This document shows positions 36,289 to 44,657 of a stretch of 64,000 nt of DNA, one piece after another. Below the pieces are notes generated by a model. The model was not told the origin of the DNA. It ran no database searches and saw only the letters and a list, made by a program, of their open reading frames with translations. A program made the translations under genes and the position numbers. Within the stretch, counting starts at the first letter, position 1; the number at the start of each line of letters is the position of its first letter. This DNA is from Nocardiopsis sp. TSRI0078. GTDB lineage: Bacteria > Actinomycetota > Actinomycetes > Streptosporangiales > Streptosporangiaceae. The stretch lies in contig NZ_LWLB01000032.1 of NCBI RefSeq assembly GCF_001905145.1, positions 98,622-162,621 on the forward strand, written 5' to 3'.

Positions 36289-37254
36289 ATGACCACTCGC
36301 TGGGGCATCACCATCCCGCTGGAGGGAGTCCCGCTCCCCGAACAGCGGTCCATCATCGAGCAGATGCCCGACCTGGGCTACACCGACGCCTGGTCGGCCG
36401 AGGCCAACAGCACCGACGCCTTCACCCCGCTCGCCCTGGCCAGCGTGTGGGCTCCCCGGCTGCGCCTGGGCACCGCGATCGTGCCCGCCTACACACGCGG
36501 TCCCGCCACCCTGGCGATGAGCGCCGCCACCATGGCCGCCGCGGCGCCGGGCCGGTTCGCGCTGGGCGTCGGCACCTCCTCCAACGTGATCGTGGAGCGG
36601 TGGAACTCCATCCCCTTCGAGGAGCCGTACAAGAAGGTGCGCGACACGGTGCGCTTCCTGCGGACCGCGCTCACCGGGGAGAAGGTCAAGGCCGACTACG
36701 ACACCTTCAGCGTCAAGGGCTTCACGCTCGGGTCGGTCCCCGAGCAGGCCCCGCCGCTGCTGGTGGCGGCCCTGCGCCCGGGCATGCTCAAGCTCGCCGG
36801 ACGCGAGGGCGACGGCGCCATCATCAACTGGCTGTCGGCGGAGGACGTGCGCCAGGTGACGCCCTACGTGCGGCGGTACGGTGAGGACAAGGAGGTCGTC
36901 GCGCGCATCTTCGCCATCCCCGAAGCCGACGCGGACACCGCCCGCCAGATCGGCCGGTGGGCCATCTCCGCCTACCTCAACGTCCCCGTCTACCGGGCGT
37001 TCCACGAGTGGCTGGGCCGCGAGGAGCTGAACCCGATGTGGAAGGCGTGGGAGGAGGGCGACCGCAAGGGCGCGCTGGCCGCGATCCCCGACTCGGTGGT
37101 GGACGACCTGATCGTGCACGGCCCCGCCGAGTACTGCCGCGAGCGCATCCGGGCCTACGTGTCCAACGGCGTGACCACCCCGGTGATCGCGCCGATCGGT
37201 CCGCCCGGCGCGGACCCGGCCGCCGTCGTGCGTGCCCTCGCCCCGGAGGACTGA
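36289..37254 (+). CDS. LLM-class (F420-dependent type) oxidoreductase
   Basis: A 321-residue luciferase-like TIM-barrel oxidoreductase. Visible blocks: WGITIPLEGVPLPEQRSI, GYTDAWSAEAN, RLRLGTAIVPAYTRGPATLA, GRFALGVGTSSN and the C-terminal GREGDGAIINWLSAEDV, GPAEYCRERIRAYVSNGV. The start and spacing fit mycobacterial and actinomycete F420-dependent members rather than flavin monooxygenases, but the cofactor is inferred. ATG at 36289 with AGGGAG upstream. A 10-bp hairpin terminator follows at 37275-37307. Confidence 0.9.
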   Translation: MTTRWGITIPLEGVPLPEQRSIIEQMPDLGYTDAWSAEANSTDAFTPLALASVWAPRLRLGTAIVPAYTRGPATLAMSAATMAAAAPGRFALGVGTSSNVIVERWNSIPFEEPYKKVRDTVRFLRTALTGEKVKADYDTFSVKGFTLGSVPEQAPPLLVAALRPGMLKLAGREGDGAIINWLSAEDVRQVTPYVRRYGEDKEVVARIFAIPEADADTARQIGRWAISAYLNVPVYRAFHEWLGREELNPMWKAWEEGDRKGALAAIPDSVVDDLIVHGPAEYCRERIRAYVSNGVTTPVIAPIGPPGADPAAVVRALAPED

Positions 37255-37274
37255 CGGGACCCTCCTGGCGGGGC

Positions 37275-37307
37275 CCGGCGGGGATCCGCGTACCGGGTCC
37301 CCGCCGG
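37275..37307. terminator. bidirectional terminator
   Basis: CCGGCGGGGA (37275-37284) pairs perfectly with TCCCCGCCGG (37298-37307) around a 13-base loop, between the converging LLM oxidoreductase and PucR-type regulator genes. Confidence 0.75.
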
Positions 37308-37312
37308 AGCCC

Positions 37313-38536
37313 TCACCCCGCCCCGTCCTCCTCCAGGGGCCCCAGGAGGAGGCGCGCCCGCAGCACCAGTTCCAGTTCGAAGCGCTCACCGGGGTCGCGC
37401 AGCCGCGCGCCGAACAACTCCTCCAGCCGGCGCATCCGGTAGCGCACCGTCTGCGGGTGGATGCGCAGCCGCTCCGCCGCCTCGTTGGCGTTCAGGCCCG
37501 ACTCCAGCCAGGACAGCAGCGTCTCGGCCATCCGCTCCCGCTGCGGCGGGCGCAGCCGTGTCAGCGGCGCCAGCCGGGACCGCGCCATCTCCGCGACCAG
37601 GCCGGTGTCCCGCGTCAGCAGCAGCGCGGGCAGGTGGTCGCTCCAGCGGACCACGCCCCCGCCAGGCACGGCGCCGGTACGCACCAGATCGGCCAGGTCG
37701 CGGGCGCGCGCCAGCGACTCCGGTGCCCGGTCCACAGGCACGCTCGGCCCCAGCACCGCGCACGCGCCGCGCAGCGACCGCTCCAGCGTCCGCAGCCGCC
37801 CCGGCCCCTCGGGATCGGGCACCAGCGCGCACGGCTCCGCCCGGTCCGGGTCCACCAGCACGTCCGACGGCAGCGCGGGTACCGTGCCGGGCGCCTCCCG
37901 GTACAGCAGGGCCACCGCCACCCGTTCGGGCGTCCGCCACCGTGCCGCCCGGGCCAGTGCCGGTACCGCCCGCGCCTCCTGTTCGGTGCCCGCCTCGGCC
38001 AGCAGCACCTCCAGCAGCCGCGCCCGGCGGCGGCGCAGCGCGTCCGCACCCGCGCCGCGCACCCGCGCGTACCCCTCTCCGGCGGCGGTCGAGATCTCCT
38101 CCTGGAACGCGAAGACCGCCTCTCCCAGCACCGCCATGTGGTCGCGGGTGAGCGCGTCGGCGTCGGCCAGCCTCCGCCACGCCACGGCCGCCGCCGTGCG
38201 CAGCCCCGTGTGCAGGCACTCCAGGGTGCGCCCGTGGCGGGCCTCGCCGGCGCCGAACGCCCGGAACTCGGCGGCCAGCGCGTCCACGTGCCCGGGGGAC
38301 CGGCCGCCGCTCTCCACCCGGTCCAGGAACGCGTGCACTCCCACGCCGAGCACCCTGCGCAGCTCCTCGACGTCGGCGGGCTCCAGGGATGGGGAGTGGT
38401 CCCGGGCCCGGCGCCGGATTCCCTCCAGGGCCTCCTCGACCAGCGGCGCCACCAGCGGGCGCAGCCGGGCGCCCAGCTCCGGGGGGATGCGCGCGAACGG
38501 GTCCGTCCGAGGGCTCTCCCGCAGGGGATAGGTCAT
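37313..38536 (-). CDS. PucR/CdaR-type transcriptional regulator
   Basis: A 407-residue cytoplasmic regulator. The C-terminal 60 residues are the PucR helix-turn-helix: TLLSWLESGLNANEAAERLR, cited as TLLSWLESGLNANEAAERL, then IHPQTVRYRMRRLEELFG and RFELELVLRARLLL. The N-terminal region (about 1-170) is helical, with a central GGDEF-like domain common to this group. Members respond to small metabolites and control catabolic genes. ATG at 38536 has a full GGAGGTG five bases upstream. The likely target is unknown; the adjacent lipoprotein gene is divergent across 253 bases. Confidence 0.88.
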   Translation of the reverse strand: MTYPLRESPRTDPFARIPPELGARLRPLVAPLVEEALEGIRRRARDHSPSLEPADVEELRRVLGVGVHAFLDRVESGGRSPGHVDALAAEFRAFGAGEARHGRTLECLHTGLRTAAAVAWRRLADADALTRDHMAVLGEAVFAFQEEISTAAGEGYARVRGAGADALRRRRARLLEVLLAEAGTEQEARAVPALARAARWRTPERVAVALLYREAPGTVPALPSDVLVDPDRAEPCALVPDPEGPGRLRTLERSLRGACAVLGPSVPVDRAPESLARARDLADLVRTGAVPGGGVVRWSDHLPALLLTRDTGLVAEMARSRLAPLTRLRPPQRERMAETLLSWLESGLNANEAAERLRIHPQTVRYRMRRLEELFGARLRDPGERFELELVLRARLLLGPLEEDGAG

Positions 38537-38789
38537 GTCACCTCCGGCGCGGACGCACGGCGGAGCCGCCCGTGGCACGCCCGCGCGTGCTCTGTGCGCC
38601 AGAAAGCTCGGTCTCCCAGGGGGAGGGGAACCGCGTTCCCATATCACCAGAGCCCGGCCGCGCGGACAACCCCGGCCTCCCCCGTCCACCGGACGCGTTC
38701 CCGGACACCGCTGGTCACGGAGCGGGTGGATACGGTAACAATGGTGCGGACACGCCGCCCCTTCCCCCGACCCCCCGAAAGGCGCTCCG

Positions 38790-39263
38790 ATGAGACGGTC
38801 CCCGCTGTTCACACTGCCGCTGGCCCTGCTGCTGGCCCTCACGGCCTGCTCCGGGGAGGAGCCCCGGGACGGGGACGCCGGACAGGAGGCCGCGGAGGGG
38901 GACGGGGCCGCCTCGGCCTCGGCGCTGCGTGCCGCCGAGGGGTTCGTGGCCTCCCTCCAGGCGGCCGACGGCGAGGCGGGCTGCGCGCTGATGGACGAGG
39001 CCGCCCGAAGGGCCCTGGTGGACGCGCAAGGAGCCGACGACTGCGCGGCGGCCTTCCCCCCCTACGCCGAGTCCCTCCGGCACGGGGAGGGCATCGAGGT
39101 CGGTGAGGCGGCCGCGGGCACCGACCTGGAGGGCGACACCCCCATCATCACGGTCACCCTGGTCTACCCCGACGAGGACCACGGCCCCCTGGAGCTGCGC
39201 CAGGACTCCGACGACCAGTGGGTCGCCACCCGTCTGCCCGGCGTCTCCCTGGGCGGCGCCTGA
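38790..39263 (+). CDS. small lipoprotein of unknown function
   Basis: A 157-residue exported protein. The N-terminus (MRRSPLFTLPLALLLALTAC) is a lipoprotein signal peptide with lipobox LTAC, giving Cys20 as the lipidated residue. An acidic Gly/Ala linker follows, then a compact domain from about residue 50 to the end, resembling the NTF2-like or DUF4878-type folds seen in small actinomycete lipoproteins (weak resemblance). ATG at 38790 with GAAAGG upstream. Confidence 0.85.
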   Translation: MRRSPLFTLPLALLLALTACSGEEPRDGDAGQEAAEGDGAASASALRAAEGFVASLQAADGEAGCALMDEAARRALVDAQGADDCAAAFPPYAESLRHGEGIEVGEAAAGTDLEGDTPIITVTLVYPDEDHGPLELRQDSDDQWVATRLPGVSLGGA

Positions 39264-39343
39264 GGACCGCGTCCCGCGGCCCGCCTCCGGGATTCGCGGG
39301 CCGGCGCGCCGCACCGCTCCCGCCCCGGCCGGACGGCGCCGGC

Positions 39344-39499
39344 TCAGGTGAAGAGGGCGTAGCCGAGGGTCATTCCGCCGGCCACGACCACCACGGTCAC
39401 GAACGGCCAGATCCACCGGGCGACCAGCCCCTCGGACGGGTCCGCCGGGCTCGACGGCTCGGCACCGTCCTGGTTCTCGGGCTGCTTCCGGTTGTTCAT
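39344..39499 (-). CDS. small single-pass membrane protein
   Basis: A 51-residue protein: a polar, acidic N-terminal half (NNRKQPENQDGAEPSSPAD) and one transmembrane helix near the C-terminus (WIWPFVTVVVVAGGMTLGYA). ATG at 39499 is chosen because upstream in-frame sequence is low-complexity. No family recognised. Codon use and the sharp hydrophobic segment favour a real gene. Confidence 0.6.
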   Translation of the reverse strand: MNNRKQPENQDGAEPSSPADPSEGLVARWIWPFVTVVVVAGGMTLGYALFT

Positions 39500-39616
39500 A
39501 CCGTCCGGCTTACCAGACCCGGGGGAGGGGTCGCGGCCTCCGGCCGGGCGGCCGCGCCCGAGCCGCCGGCCCCGGCCCCGGGCGGAGGTCCTCGGGGCGT
39601 GTCCGCCGGACACGCC

Positions 39617-40183
39617 TCAGCGCGGGTCCGGGCAGGCCCGCGCGCAGGCGTCGACCTGCTGCTGGACGACCGGGGCGTACATCTCCAGCAGGTCGTCGCG
39701 GGAGACCTCGTCCTCGGGGAACATGCCCAGGACGCGGATGCCCTCGGCGAGGCCGAGCATCTGGCAGGAGATGGCACTGGCGTAGCGGCGTTCGGGGGTG
39801 GTGTCCCCGATCAGGCCGGCGACGCCGTCCAGGAGCTTTCCGCGCGTCTCCTCGCGGGAGCGGTCGGGCTCGGGCGAGTCCCGGACGTGGGCGGCGGCGA
39901 CCAGCCAGGCGTCGGGGACACCGTGCTCCCGACGGGTGAGGACCTTCTGCACCAGGGCCCGGCCCATGACGGAGCGGGGCAGGTCCAGCTCGGCGAGCGG
40001 GACCTCGTGCGGCCCCATCTCGTTGAAGAGCTCGGCCTTGCTGCGGTAGTGCTTGATCACCAGGGCGGGGGAGACCCCCGCGGCGGCGGCGATGTCGCGG
40101 ATGGTCACCCCCTTGTACCCGTGCTCGGAGAAGAGCTCTCGCGCCGCGGCGATGATGGTGCTGCGGCTGTCGGGTCTGGTCAC
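39617..40183 (-). CDS. TetR-family transcriptional regulator
   Basis: A 188-residue regulator. The N-terminal HTH reads RSTIIAAARELFSEHGYKG, VTIRDIAAAAGVSPALVIKHY. The C-terminal ligand domain is not assignable. Its GTG start overlaps the MFS stop by four bases (GTGA), so it is translated with the transporter, which it presumably represses. The candidate operator is the palindrome at 41757-41772 upstream of the transporter. Confidence 0.92.
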   Translation of the reverse strand: MTRPDSRSTIIAAARELFSEHGYKGVTIRDIAAAAGVSPALVIKHYRSKAELFNEMGPHEVPLAELDLPRSVMGRALVQKVLTRREHGVPDAWLVAAAHVRDSPEPDRSREETRGKLLDGVAGLIGDTTPERRYASAISCQMLGLAEGIRVLGMFPEDEVSRDDLLEMYAPVVQQQVDACARACPDPR

Positions 40184-41646
40184 GGCCTCACCCCTACGGA
40201 CTCCTTGGCGCTCCCGGTCCCGGACGCCGTCACGATGGTCCCGTACTCCTCGTCCCTCCGCTGCCCCCGGGTCGGAATGAGCGCCCCCACCAGCACGCTG
40301 GCCAGGGACACCGCCACACCCAGCCAGTGGACCAGCTCCATGGCCTCGCCGGAGGGGAACACCGCCCCGCCCACGCTCACGGTCAGGGACGCGAAGACCA
40401 GCGCGACCACCGCGCTGCCGCTGGAGGTGCCCAGCGAGCGGACCAGGGTGTTGAGCCCGTTGGCCGAGGCGGTCTCGCTGCGGGGCACGGACGCCATGAC
40501 CAGGGCGGGCATGGCGGCGAAGGCGATGGCGGTGCCGATGCTGACGAACATGTTGCCCAGCACCACGTTCAGGACGGTGTCGGAGTTGAACACCCGCCAC
40601 AGGTAGGTCAGGCCCATGACCGTCGCACCGGTCATCAGGGTCGGCTTTCCGCCCCACCGGTCGAGCATGCGGCCGGAGACCGGCGAGAAGCACAGCATCA
40701 TCAGGCCGCTCGGCACCATCGCCAGCCCGGCGGTGACCACGGGCAGGGCCAGCCCGTACCCGGTGTCCTCGGGAACCTGGAGCTCCTGGGTGGTGACCAG
40801 GCCGTTCAGGAACATCGCGAACCCGGCGAAGTACGAGGACACGTTGGTCAGCAGCATGGGGGGACGAAAGGCCGTACGCAGGTTCACCATGGGCTCGCGG
40901 ACCCTCAGCTGGAGGGGGACCCAGACCGCGAGCGCGACCGCGGAGAGCGCGGCCAGGCCGATGACCCGGCCGCTGGTCCAGCCCCACGAGGAGCCCTTGG
41001 ACAGTGCCAGCAGGAAGCCCACGAGGACGACCGAGAGCACGATCGCGCCGACGACGTCGAAGTGGCCGCGGGAGCGCTGCGGGGACTCGTTGATCAGCAG
41101 GCGGATGGCGACGATGAGGACCGCCCCCACGAACGCGGTGGACCAGAACAGGGAGGTCCACCCGAACGCGCCGTAGAGCACGCCGGAGAGCGGCAGCCCC
41201 AGGGCGGCACCGATGCCGAGGGTGGCGCTCATCAGGGAGATGCCTCCGGAGAGCTTCTCCCTGGGCAGTTCGTCGCGCATGATGCTGATCCCGACGGGGA
41301 TCAGGGAGGCGCCGAACCCCTGCATGGCGCGGCCGGCGATCAGGGGGAGGAAGCCGCCGCCGAGCGCCGCGATGAGCGAGCCCGCGGTCATGACCGAGAG
41401 GGCGACGAGCAGCATCCTGCGCTTGCCGTACATGTCGGCCATACGGGAGACGATCGGCGTGGACACGGCACCGGCCAGGAGGGTGGCGGTGACCAGCCAG
41501 GAGGCGTCGTCGGCGGACACTCCGAGGATCTGCGGCATGTCCGGCATCAGGGGGATGACGAGTGTCTGCTGCAGCGAGACGATCAGACCGCAGAGGGTGA
41601 GGATTCCCGTGGTGGCCCAGGCGGGCACGCGCAGGACGGACGGCAT
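40180..41646 (-). CDS. MFS transporter, DHA2 (14-helix) drug efflux type
   Basis: A 488-residue integral membrane exporter, probably a proton-drug antiporter. It has the MFS motif A between helices 2 and 3 (SRMADMYGKRRMLL), motif C in helix 5 (LGIGAALGLPLSGVLYG), and about 14 hydrophobic segments. ATG at 41646 has GGAGG six bases upstream; a longer frame to 41772 has an unstructured leader overlapping the operator and is rejected. It forms an operon with the downstream TetR gene. Confidence 0.92.
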   Translation of the reverse strand: MPSVLRVPAWATTGILTLCGLIVSLQQTLVIPLMPDMPQILGVSADDASWLVTATLLAGAVSTPIVSRMADMYGKRRMLLVALSVMTAGSLIAALGGGFLPLIAGRAMQGFGASLIPVGISIMRDELPREKLSGGISLMSATLGIGAALGLPLSGVLYGAFGWTSLFWSTAFVGAVLIVAIRLLINESPQRSRGHFDVVGAIVLSVVLVGFLLALSKGSSWGWTSGRVIGLAALSAVALAVWVPLQLRVREPMVNLRTAFRPPMLLTNVSSYFAGFAMFLNGLVTTQELQVPEDTGYGLALPVVTAGLAMVPSGLMMLCFSPVSGRMLDRWGGKPTLMTGATVMGLTYLWRVFNSDTVLNVVLGNMFVSIGTAIAFAAMPALVMASVPRSETASANGLNTLVRSLGTSSGSAVVALVFASLTVSVGGAVFPSGEAMELVHWLGVAVSLASVLVGALIPTRGQRRDEEYGTIVTASGTGSAKESVGVRP

Positions 41647-41756
41647 TCGGCCTCCAGGGACGGCGCGCACGAGTGGGGCGCGGAAGGTGTGCGGGCGCAC
41701 TCCGGACCCACTCGTTCGAGCTGGTCGGTTGGGTGCGTGAAGGGGGGAGAAAGGGG

Positions 41757-41772
41757 GTGAACGCTCGTTCAC
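41757..41772. promoter_or_regulatory. candidate TetR operator
   Basis: GTGAACG-CT-CGTTCAC is a perfect 7-bp inverted repeat about 110 bases upstream of the MFS start. A second, weaker dyad, AGTG-N6-CACT, follows at about 41779-41792 in a locally AT-rich stretch. This is the probable binding site for the TetR regulator of the operon. Confidence 0.65.
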
Positions 41773-41971
41773 CCGTTAGTGAGTAAACACTGTTACACCC
41801 CTGGGGGTCAAAGCCCGGGCGCGGATTGGGACCCTTCTCACGCGCCGGAGGCCCCCGGTGTCAACAAGGCGGTACTGGGTAGCCGTTAGCCGTCGGTCCG
41901 GGGCGCTCGGGCGGCCGGGGTCCGCTCCGGGCGGTGCGGGGAGGTGACGGGCGCGGGAGGGACACGGGGGC

Positions 41972-43207
41972 GTGGGGAGCGCCCGCACGCGACGTGCCGT
42001 CCGGCGCACCCGCCGCGACGTGGTCGACCGGGTGGAACAGGACGTGGTAGCGGTGCACGAGGAGGACGGATCCGAGGACGGCCGGGGTATCCGTGTCGGC
42101 TTCCTCGCCGATCCCGGCCTGCCCGCCAAGATGGCGGAGCGGATGGCCGACAAGCTGGCCGACGTGCTCTCCGAGCAGGTCGACGACACGGTGCGGTGGC
42201 GGGTGGGCGTGCGCGTCGAACCGCTCGCCCTCGACGGGCGCGACGACATCCCCCTCAACTCGATCGCCCGCACCGTGCTGGCGGAGGAGGACTGGGAGTA
42301 CGTGGTCGCCCTGACGGACCTGCCCCGGCGCGTGGGGATCCAGCCGCTGCTCTTCAGCCTCAACAAGACGCACAGGTCGGCGATGCTCTCGCTTCCCGCC
42401 ACGGGGTGGATACGGATGCGCGCCCACGTGTGGCAGGCGGTCGTGCACCTCGTCGACCGGCTGACCGCCGAGGACCCGCGCCGCGGGCGGGCGAGGAGGC
42501 CGGAGTCGGCGCGCCCGGGCCACCGCATCACCGAGTTCGTCTCCCCGGTCCGCGCGGTCGGACCCGAGTACGACATGGACGAGCACCTGGTGCTGGTCGG
42601 ACTGCGCGGACGGGCGCGCCTGCTGCTGGGCATGGTGCGCAGCAACCGGCCGTGGCGCCTCGTGCCCAGCCTCTCCAGCGCGTTCGCCGCGGCCGCCGCC
42701 ACGGGCTCCTTCGGCGTGTTCTACAACTCGATGTGGTCCATCGCCGACGCCCTCAGCCCCTTGCGCCTGGCCCTGATCAGCGTATTCGCGATGTCGGCCA
42801 TGACGGTCTGGCTCATCGTCTACAACGGGTTGTGGGAGAGCCCCAAGGAGCGGCGGGAACGGGAGGAGGCCGTGCTGTACAACGTCTCCACCGTCTGCAC
42901 CGTGGGGATCGGCGTGGCGTGCGTGTACGCCCTGCTGCTCGGGGTGACGCTCACGGAGGCCCTAGTGGTCATCGACGGCAGCGTCATGGAGGCGGCACTC
43001 GGCCATCCCCCGGGGCTGGCCAGCTACGTCTCCATCGCCTGGCTGGCCAGCTCCCTGGGAACCATGGCGGGGGCCCTCGGCTCCAGCTTCGAGGACCAGG
43101 CGGCCGTCCGCGAGGCCGCCTACAGCGCGCGGGAGCGGGAGCGCCGCGCCAGGTTCGACGAGAGCGCCGAGAAGGACGGGGAGGCCCGCGGGGGCACGTC
43201 CGGATAA
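41972..43207 (+). CDS. membrane protein with N-terminal alpha/beta domain, family not recognised
   Basis: A 411-residue protein. The first roughly 40 residues are basic and polar. Residues 40-170 look like a soluble alpha/beta domain (GIRVGFLADPGLPAKMAERM, cited as IRVGFLADPGLPAKMAERM; WEYVVALTDLPRRVGIQPLL). A second soluble stretch runs to about 230. Four hydrophobic segments then follow (SAFAAAAATGSFGVFY; LALISVFAMSAMTVWLIVY; VGIGVACVYALLLGVTL; ASYVSIAWLASSLGTMAGAL), with a charged, Glu/Arg-rich tail. It looks like a cytoplasmic sensor or binding domain tied to a small membrane domain. GTG at 41972 has GGGAGGG upstream. The 3' end lies in a tandem duplication (43176-43242). Confidence 0.82.
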   Translation: MGSARTRRAVRRTRRDVVDRVEQDVVAVHEEDGSEDGRGIRVGFLADPGLPAKMAERMADKLADVLSEQVDDTVRWRVGVRVEPLALDGRDDIPLNSIARTVLAEEDWEYVVALTDLPRRVGIQPLLFSLNKTHRSAMLSLPATGWIRMRAHVWQAVVHLVDRLTAEDPRRGRARRPESARPGHRITEFVSPVRAVGPEYDMDEHLVLVGLRGRARLLLGMVRSNRPWRLVPSLSSAFAAAAATGSFGVFYNSMWSIADALSPLRLALISVFAMSAMTVWLIVYNGLWESPKERREREEAVLYNVSTVCTVGIGVACVYALLLGVTLTEALVVIDGSVMEAALGHPPGLASYVSIAWLASSLGTMAGALGSSFEDQAAVREAAYSARERERRARFDESAEKDGEARGGTSG

Positions 43208-43242
43208 GAACGGGGAGGACCGCGGGAGCACGTCCGGATGAG
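43176..43242. repeat. imperfect 34-base tandem duplication at the 3' end of the membrane protein gene
   Basis: Copy 1 (43176-43208) and copy 2 (43210-43242) begin ACGGGGAGG and end CACGTCCGGAT plus AAG or GAG; they match at 30 of 33 positions. The gene's TAA stop is in copy 1; copy 2 has GAG at the equivalent place. Confidence 0.85.
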
Positions 43243-43257
43243 GCCCGGCGCGGGGCG

Positions 43258-43284
43258 GGGGCCGGGGGGCGCGTCCCCGGCCCC
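43258..43284. terminator. bidirectional terminator
   Basis: GGGGCCGGGG (43258-43267) pairs with CCCCGGCCCC (43275-43284), loop of 7, between the converging membrane protein and hsp20 genes. Confidence 0.78.
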
Positions 43285-43301
43285 TGCGGGAAGGGGCGGG
43301 A

Positions 43302-43730
43302 TCAGGCGTCGATCTGGCGGGCCCGGCCCTCGCCGCCGCCGACGCTGATCTTGCGCGGCCGGGCCTGCTCGGCCACAGGCACGCGCAGTGTGAGGACACC
43401 GTCGGTGTAATCCGCGGTGATGTTGTCGAGGTCCAGCGCCTCGTCCAGGAAGAGCCGACGGGAGAAGCGGCCCGAGGGCCGCTCGGCCACGACCGTCTCC
43501 CGGTCCTCCCCGGCCGCGCCGGTGCGCTCGGCCCTGACGGTGAGCACGTTCCGCTCGATCTCCAGGTCGATGGAGTCGGCCCTCACACCGGGCAGATCGA
43601 AGTGGACCACGAAGGAGCCGTCGTCGCGGTAGGCGTCCATCGGCATCGCGGCCGGGCGGACGGAGCCGTCGAGAAGGCGCTGGGCGATCCGGTCGAACTC
43701 ACGGAGCGGATCCGTGCGCATCAGCATCAT
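43302..43730 (-). CDS. hsp20: Hsp20/alpha-crystallin small heat-shock protein
   Basis: A 142-residue ATP-independent holdase. The alpha-crystallin domain (about 35-130) contains FVVHFDLPGVRADSIDLEIE, NVLTVRAER and the closing ADYTDGVLTLRVPVAEQARP (the GxLxxxxP motif). The N-terminal arm is short (MMLMRTDPLREFDRIAQRLL), typical of actinomycete Hsp18-type proteins. The double ATG at 43730 has AGGAGGTG upstream. It is divergent from the J-protein/HspR operon across a 117-base region with a HAIR-like operator, indicating HspR-controlled heat induction. Confidence 0.95.
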   Translation of the reverse strand: MMLMRTDPLREFDRIAQRLLDGSVRPAAMPMDAYRDDGSFVVHFDLPGVRADSIDLEIERNVLTVRAERTGAAGEDRETVVAERPSGRFSRRLFLDEALDLDNITADYTDGVLTLRVPVAEQARPRKISVGGGEGRARQIDA

Positions 43731-43754
43731 GACACCTCCTGCTCGCTGAGATAA

Positions 43755-43784
43755 CTTGATGCGACCAGACGCAAGTTTTATACC
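43755..43784 (+). promoter_or_regulatory. HAIR-like HspR operator overlapping the heat-shock promoter
   Basis: CTTGATG-N7-ACGCAAG (43755-43775) matches the HspR-associated inverted repeat CTTGAGT-N7-ACTCAAG at 11 of 14 positions with the exact 7-base spacer. It overlaps a promoter for the J-protein operon: TTGATG (43756-43761), a 17-base spacer and TATACC (43779-43784). Bound HspR would block this promoter and probably the divergent hsp20 promoter. Confidence 0.75.
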
Positions 43785-43847
43785 ACATCCGATGGAGAAC
43801 AAACATTCTGAGTGCAGGAGGAAACCACCAAGGGGGAAGGAGGAGAC

Positions 43848-44657
43848 ATGCCCTCTCGGGAGGACCCCCACGCGGTACTGGGCCTGGGCGCCGGGGCCAC
43901 GAGGGAACAGGTCGTCCGGGCCTTCCGCGCGCTGGCACGGCGCCACCACCCGGACTCCCCCGGCGGGGACCACGCCGCCTACATCCGCGTCCGCGACGCC
44001 TACGAGGCCCTCATGGACCCCCGCCGACGGGTCGAACACGACACCGGCCGCCACGTCCCCCCGTCCCGCGGGGGCGTCCGGATCCCCGTGCGGGTGCGGG
44101 GACAGCGGCCGCGCCGCGGCTCCGACGTCACGATCCCGGTCCGCCTGGACCTGGCCCGGGCGGTCTACGGGGGCACCGTGACCGTCGCGCTCGACGACGG
44201 CCGCACCACGGACGTCGACATCCCGGCCGGGACCGCCCACCGCTCCCGCCTGCGCGTGCCCGGCCACGGGCGGCCCGGCTCCCACGGCGGCGCGCCCGGC
44301 GACCTCGTGGTGACCGTGCTGGTGGAGGAGCACCCGTTCTACCGGAGGTCGGGGGAGGACCTGCGCACCACGCTCGTGCTGAGCTACGCGGAGGCCGTCC
44401 TCGGCGCCCGGGTCGCCATCACCACGCTGGACGGCCGGGAGGTCGTCGTGCCCGTCGCACCCGGTACCGCGCCGGGCAGTATCATCCGTCTTCCAGGTCA
44501 GGGTGTACCGTCCCGCACCCGCGTGGGCGACGCCGGCGCCCTGGTCCTCGACGTCACCATCGATGTTCCAGCGCAGCGCCCGACCCCCCGGCAGCGCGCC
44601 GCGCTGGAACACCTCGGCAGCACGCTGCCCCGTCCTGGGAAGGAACCACGCCGATGA
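43848..44657 (+). CDS. J-domain co-chaperone, DnaJ/CbpA type without zinc fingers
   Basis: A 269-residue co-chaperone for Hsp70. The J domain (1-65) has the essential HPD at residues 34-36 in RRHHPDSPGG. A short linker leads to two C-terminal beta-sandwich domains (VTIPVRLDLARAVYGGTVTV, GDLVVTVLVEEHPFYRRSGE). The CxxCxGxG zinc repeats and the Gly/Phe region of full DnaJ are absent, so it is a class B, CbpA-like protein. ATG at 43848 has AAGGAGGAG upstream, ruling out the longer GTG start at 43812. Its stop overlaps the next ATG (ATGA), coupling it to the HspR-like regulator. Confidence 0.92.
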   Translation: MPSREDPHAVLGLGAGATREQVVRAFRALARRHHPDSPGGDHAAYIRVRDAYEALMDPRRRVEHDTGRHVPPSRGGVRIPVRVRGQRPRRGSDVTIPVRLDLARAVYGGTVTVALDDGRTTDVDIPAGTAHRSRLRVPGHGRPGSHGGAPGDLVVTVLVEEHPFYRRSGEDLRTTLVLSYAEAVLGARVAITTLDGREVVVPVAPGTAPGSIIRLPGQGVPSRTRVGDAGALVLDVTIDVPAQRPTPRQRAALEHLGSTLPRPGKEPRR

